A DNA stretch of 64,000 nt from Isoperla grammatica (lineage: Eukaryota; Arthropoda; Insecta; Plecoptera; Perlodidae), in NCBI GenBank assembly GCA_945910005.1, contig OX246740.1, forward strand, positions 50,008,526 to 50,072,525. The letters run 5' to 3'. The notes beneath the pieces were generated by a model that did no database searches, was not told the origin of the DNA, and saw only the letters and a list, made by a program, of their open reading frames with translations. This document shows positions 61,177 through 64,000 of the stretch, in pieces. The stretch's first letter is position 1. Each line of letters opens with the position of its first letter. Made by a program: the position numbers and the translations under genes.

Positions 61177-61684
61177 CAGCTCGGGTGACCGGGAAAATCA
61201 TTTCATTTTATTCGATTTGTGTGGATGTTTTAAATTCTGATTTTGATGCGATCGAAAAGCGCTTTGTCGGGTAGTTTCTCATTGAATGATGCAACACTGT
61301 ACCCTTGCTAGCTTATCTTCAACGAGCACATGGTGTGTTATACCGTCTAGCTTCAGAGAGCTTATTGTGTTCGGGCTAGGTATAGTTGGCTTAGAGATAC
61401 CACCACCAACATATAGATATAGGGTAGAAACTCGCATAACATGTCGTTTACTTGGACATATTTGAGGCTCGATTGAATATTAGAGATTATAATTGAATGA
61501 CTTGTGGTGTGGAAGGGAAGAATAATATAGATGAAAAGATATCCCATGCCCGGATGTGGATTATATACTTGATGTATACTCACAAAGTAAAGGACTGTCA
61601 TGAAATAGACACAAGAGTGGAAAGCTATTTCTATACATTATGCCGATTGATACATGGTTTAAGATGGATGGATACATGTCGTAT

Positions 61685-61800
61685 CTAGCCATCCGCGGAA
61701 GCCGCAGTTCCTAAGCGTATACCCACCAAGGGACTTGGGTTCGAATCCCGCATAAGTCACGAATGTATCGTATTGTCCATGATCTTCATCTATCACCCCT
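61685..61800 (+). mobile_element. tRNA-derived SINE (family 1), diverged copy 4
   Basis: GGACTTGGGTTCGAATCCCGC is a well-formed B-box, followed by the family 1 tail pattern (CACGAATGTATCGTATTGTC, ATGATCTTCATCTATCACCC). The head is eroded. Same strand as the other three copies. Confidence 0.6.
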
Positions 61801-61850
61801 CGCCGTCTCAAATAGAATGCCAACAACAATTTAGCCATAGAGCAATAAGA

Positions 61851-61960
61851 CTCCTCAATCCTCATCATCGAGTGACTCTGCCACCCCTACTACTAACCAG
61901 ATGTTCTCCTCAATCCTCATCATCGAGTGACTCTGCCACCCCTACTACTAACCAGATGTT
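61851..61960. repeat. Tandem duplication, 55-bp unit, two copies
   Basis: CTCCTCAATCCTCATCATCG starts at 61851 and again at 61906, and the two 55-bp copies are identical. Because 55 is not a multiple of three, the 151-codon frame that spans them reads the copies in different frames, which argues against coding. Confidence 0.9.
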
Positions 61961-61964
61961 CTCC

Positions 61965-63400
61965 GCAATGCAACGTTGCCTAATCGTCGACTCTCGAGAT
62001 TCTAATCGTCAACAATCGATTGCACCACCTGTTGTTTACATGGGTCGTCACAGTGTGACGGTAATTAACTCCGTTCAGAGTGTTTGTGGAAGCCCCGTGT
62101 TTATTATAAACACACACAAAGGGTCAAACCAACATTATCGATTCTATTCGAAATCACATTGTTTACCGTTTTCGCGAAAGCCTATACCTGAATTGCATTC
62201 ATCACCAAAGGGTTTTGTGTTTGGATAAACCCTTCGTTCCCTGTATAGTAATAAAATCACGTCGATGGTCTTTTGTTTTATACGTTCGTCGCCACGGGAA
62301 CAAGGGACGTTTATACCATGCACACAATGATTTGTACAGTCGCGAGCCATTGTTTTGTTTTGGTGACACTGCGTTAGGCTACTCAGTAATCTTTGGTTAG
62401 GCTATAGCCTATGTACCGTTGCTCTTGTGGGACCTGTTTAAAACCCTGCACAGCTCGCCGTGATGATGTAGCCGCACTATTAAATTCATGCAAGTGGTTA
62501 TTGAATTCACATACTGTTGAATGTTGATACAACAGGCCTAACACACTCGTCGTAGTTAAGTTATTCTTACCTCTCGCGACCTTGGCTTTCGTTTCCGCCA
62601 AGTAATGAACGTACTCTGCATGATTGATAAGTGGTCGTTTTTAAAAGCGGTTATGACTTTTACATAAATTTATCAACTCCTACCTTGCGAAAGCGTCTCC
62701 TTATTTATACACACTACTCAAAATCATATTCCTCAACTCTCACTCATCTAAATCTTATCATACCTAGTCCTCTCAGTCCAATGTCACTTATCTTTACTCT
62801 GAGTTTGTATTTTGTGTCTTAAACCTTCCCAACATATACATTCTATAGACGGTTCTGACAGATAAAGATAAAAGTTAGCCGGTTTTGACACAAGGAGAGG
62901 AAGCCCTGGACAAAACACTCGATCGCATCTGTTCGTATTACCTTCAACACATCCCTTCACACAACTCAACATATTATTATTATGTTATTGTTTAATGTCC
63001 GTATAATTCTGTCATTAGATAGATTTATGTAATCGATGTATGTCTGTTCTGTATGCGCACATGTTCGAGTCGTTTCGCTTAAAACAAGGTCGCCCTCCTA
63101 TATAACAGCCTTTAGATTCCATCCATGTTCTCTCCCCACCCCACAGGAAACTCTGTCACATTTAAAGGTGGCATCTCCATTTTCATCACGTCCGCACAAA
63201 AAAAAAACTGTGTAATTTGACTGTCCCAATTGGTTGGCGCACACGAAAGTTCCCGACTATAGCCTACTATACTTACATAGTAGTACTAACCTTGCGCGGG
63301 CGTCGCATAGCACATTTCCATTATACCACCGCCGTGCTGTACTGATTTGTATTCCGCGCCGTCGGTGTCGCGCTTAATGGAATCTAGAAGGCTGTGACGC
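61965..63400. other. Intron sequence, nothing recognised
   Basis: No repeat ends, RNA genes or exon-like features are visible. Confidence 0.4.
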
Positions 63401-63401
63401 C

Positions 63402-63421
63402 GACAGACAGACAGACAGACA
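63402..63421. repeat. (ACAG)n microsatellite
   Basis: Five GACA units within a slightly GC-richer patch. The sequence beyond to 64000 is AT-rich and unremarkable. Confidence 0.85.
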
Positions 63422-64000
63422 ATCTCCAGCAGGCTGTGTGTTGTATGTATGGCCGGCAGCGGAAACAGCGCGCGTGGACGGAATGTGGATGATGGCCGAC
63501 AGATACAGGTCTGGCCGGTACGTTGGTCTTTTGATTTGCGGCCTTATCTATATGTGCGTGGTTTTATGCGGTGCTGTGGTTGAAAGTTGATGCTGTGGGG
63601 TAATAAATAGGCCCGTTGCGAGTGGTTAGAAACTACCCGACCATAGGCAATAACAAAAAAACAATATCCTAAATAAAAATGTAAAATCAAGATTTATAAT
63701 AATAGTAATAATAAGAATGCCTTTAATTGCAAACAGGAATATCAAAATCTCACTAGTGCAAACACAATACAATTTACAACAATACACAGGAGACAGTAGT
63801 AAGAAATAATAATGACAGTTATACATAATACATAAGCAAATATACCAAAACAACGTAGAAAAAAATTACATAATTAAAAAGGGCTACAGCGCCTGGATTT
63901 TTTTATTTTTAAAACAATTTTAATAAAGAAAGTGTTTTCCATTCCTGTGTTCCAAAATGTCACGTTTATGTAACTATTCGCTGCTGTCGTATTGTTGTAA

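Larger units (their letters stand above)
47171..64000 (+). other. APP: Downstream intron (visible part) of the APP-like gene
   Basis: No acidic-region, Kunitz, E2, transmembrane or cytoplasmic-tail exon of APP is recognisable. The span is filled with MITEs, satellites and simple repeats. The intron therefore probably exceeds 16.8 kb, which is compatible with the large introns of APP genes. Confidence 0.55.

Noticed and set aside
61773..62228. 151-codon frame after the SINE copy
   Set aside because: It begins inside SINE sequence and crosses an exact 55-bp duplication read in two different frames, which is not how a real protein behaves.

Overview
This window looks like intronic DNA from a large animal (metazoan) genome. 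It is AT-rich, dense in microsatellites, short interspersed elements, palindromic DNA transposons and tandem satellites, and it has almost no long open frames. Only one stretch reads convincingly as protein-coding: a 222-bp internal exon at 46949-47170 (+). It encodes the copper-binding-like (E1/CuBD) subdomain of an amyloid-precursor-protein-like (APP/APPL) membrane protein. Its six cysteines have exactly the spacing of human APP (11, 14, 16, 12, 1). Its wording (GPFQSDALLVP, LFDHIHN, SFAMLLPCGIS, GVEFVCCP) is the protostome APPL type, so I infer an invertebrate, plausibly a mollusc, annelid or other lophotrochozoan. The exact group cannot be fixed from this sequence.

Layout. 1-46948 is read as one very long intron (or its visible part) upstream of the exon, and 47171-64000 as intron downstream of it. 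No other APP exon (growth-factor-like, acidic, E2, transmembrane/cytoplasmic) was recognised. The introns hold: (i) tRNA-derived SINE copies, the best at about 1.73, 18.85, 33.3 and 61.7 kb, all in the same orientation as the gene; one of them is split by a LINE 3' tail with a visible target-site duplication; (ii) non-autonomous DNA transposons with terminal inverted repeats: a TTAA-flanked T2/Kolobok-like element (79-807), Harbinger-like elements (2691-2836, TTA duplication; 17535-18055, CTG duplication), a near-perfect 372-bp hairpin (37300-37671), and palindromic MITEs at 12.9, 27.2, 27.9, 28.1 and 51.2 kb; (iii) tandem arrays with units of 170, 100, 101, 112 and 109/113 bp; (iv) old dispersed repeats present as pairs or triplets; (v) many simple repeats.

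The most striking non-coding feature is a 3.46-kb satellite at 56760-60214. It has 31 units in two length classes (19 of 113 bp and 12 of 109 bp) and shows higher-order structure. A second unexplained signal is a 17-bp motif, CCCGGCRCCTCCACCAA, present five times across the window on both strands in otherwise poorly related surroundings.

No bacterial-type operons, CRISPR arrays, rRNA genes or convincing intact tRNA genes are present. Most open frames of 60-180 codons here look like chance frames in intron or repeat sequence and are not annotated as genes.
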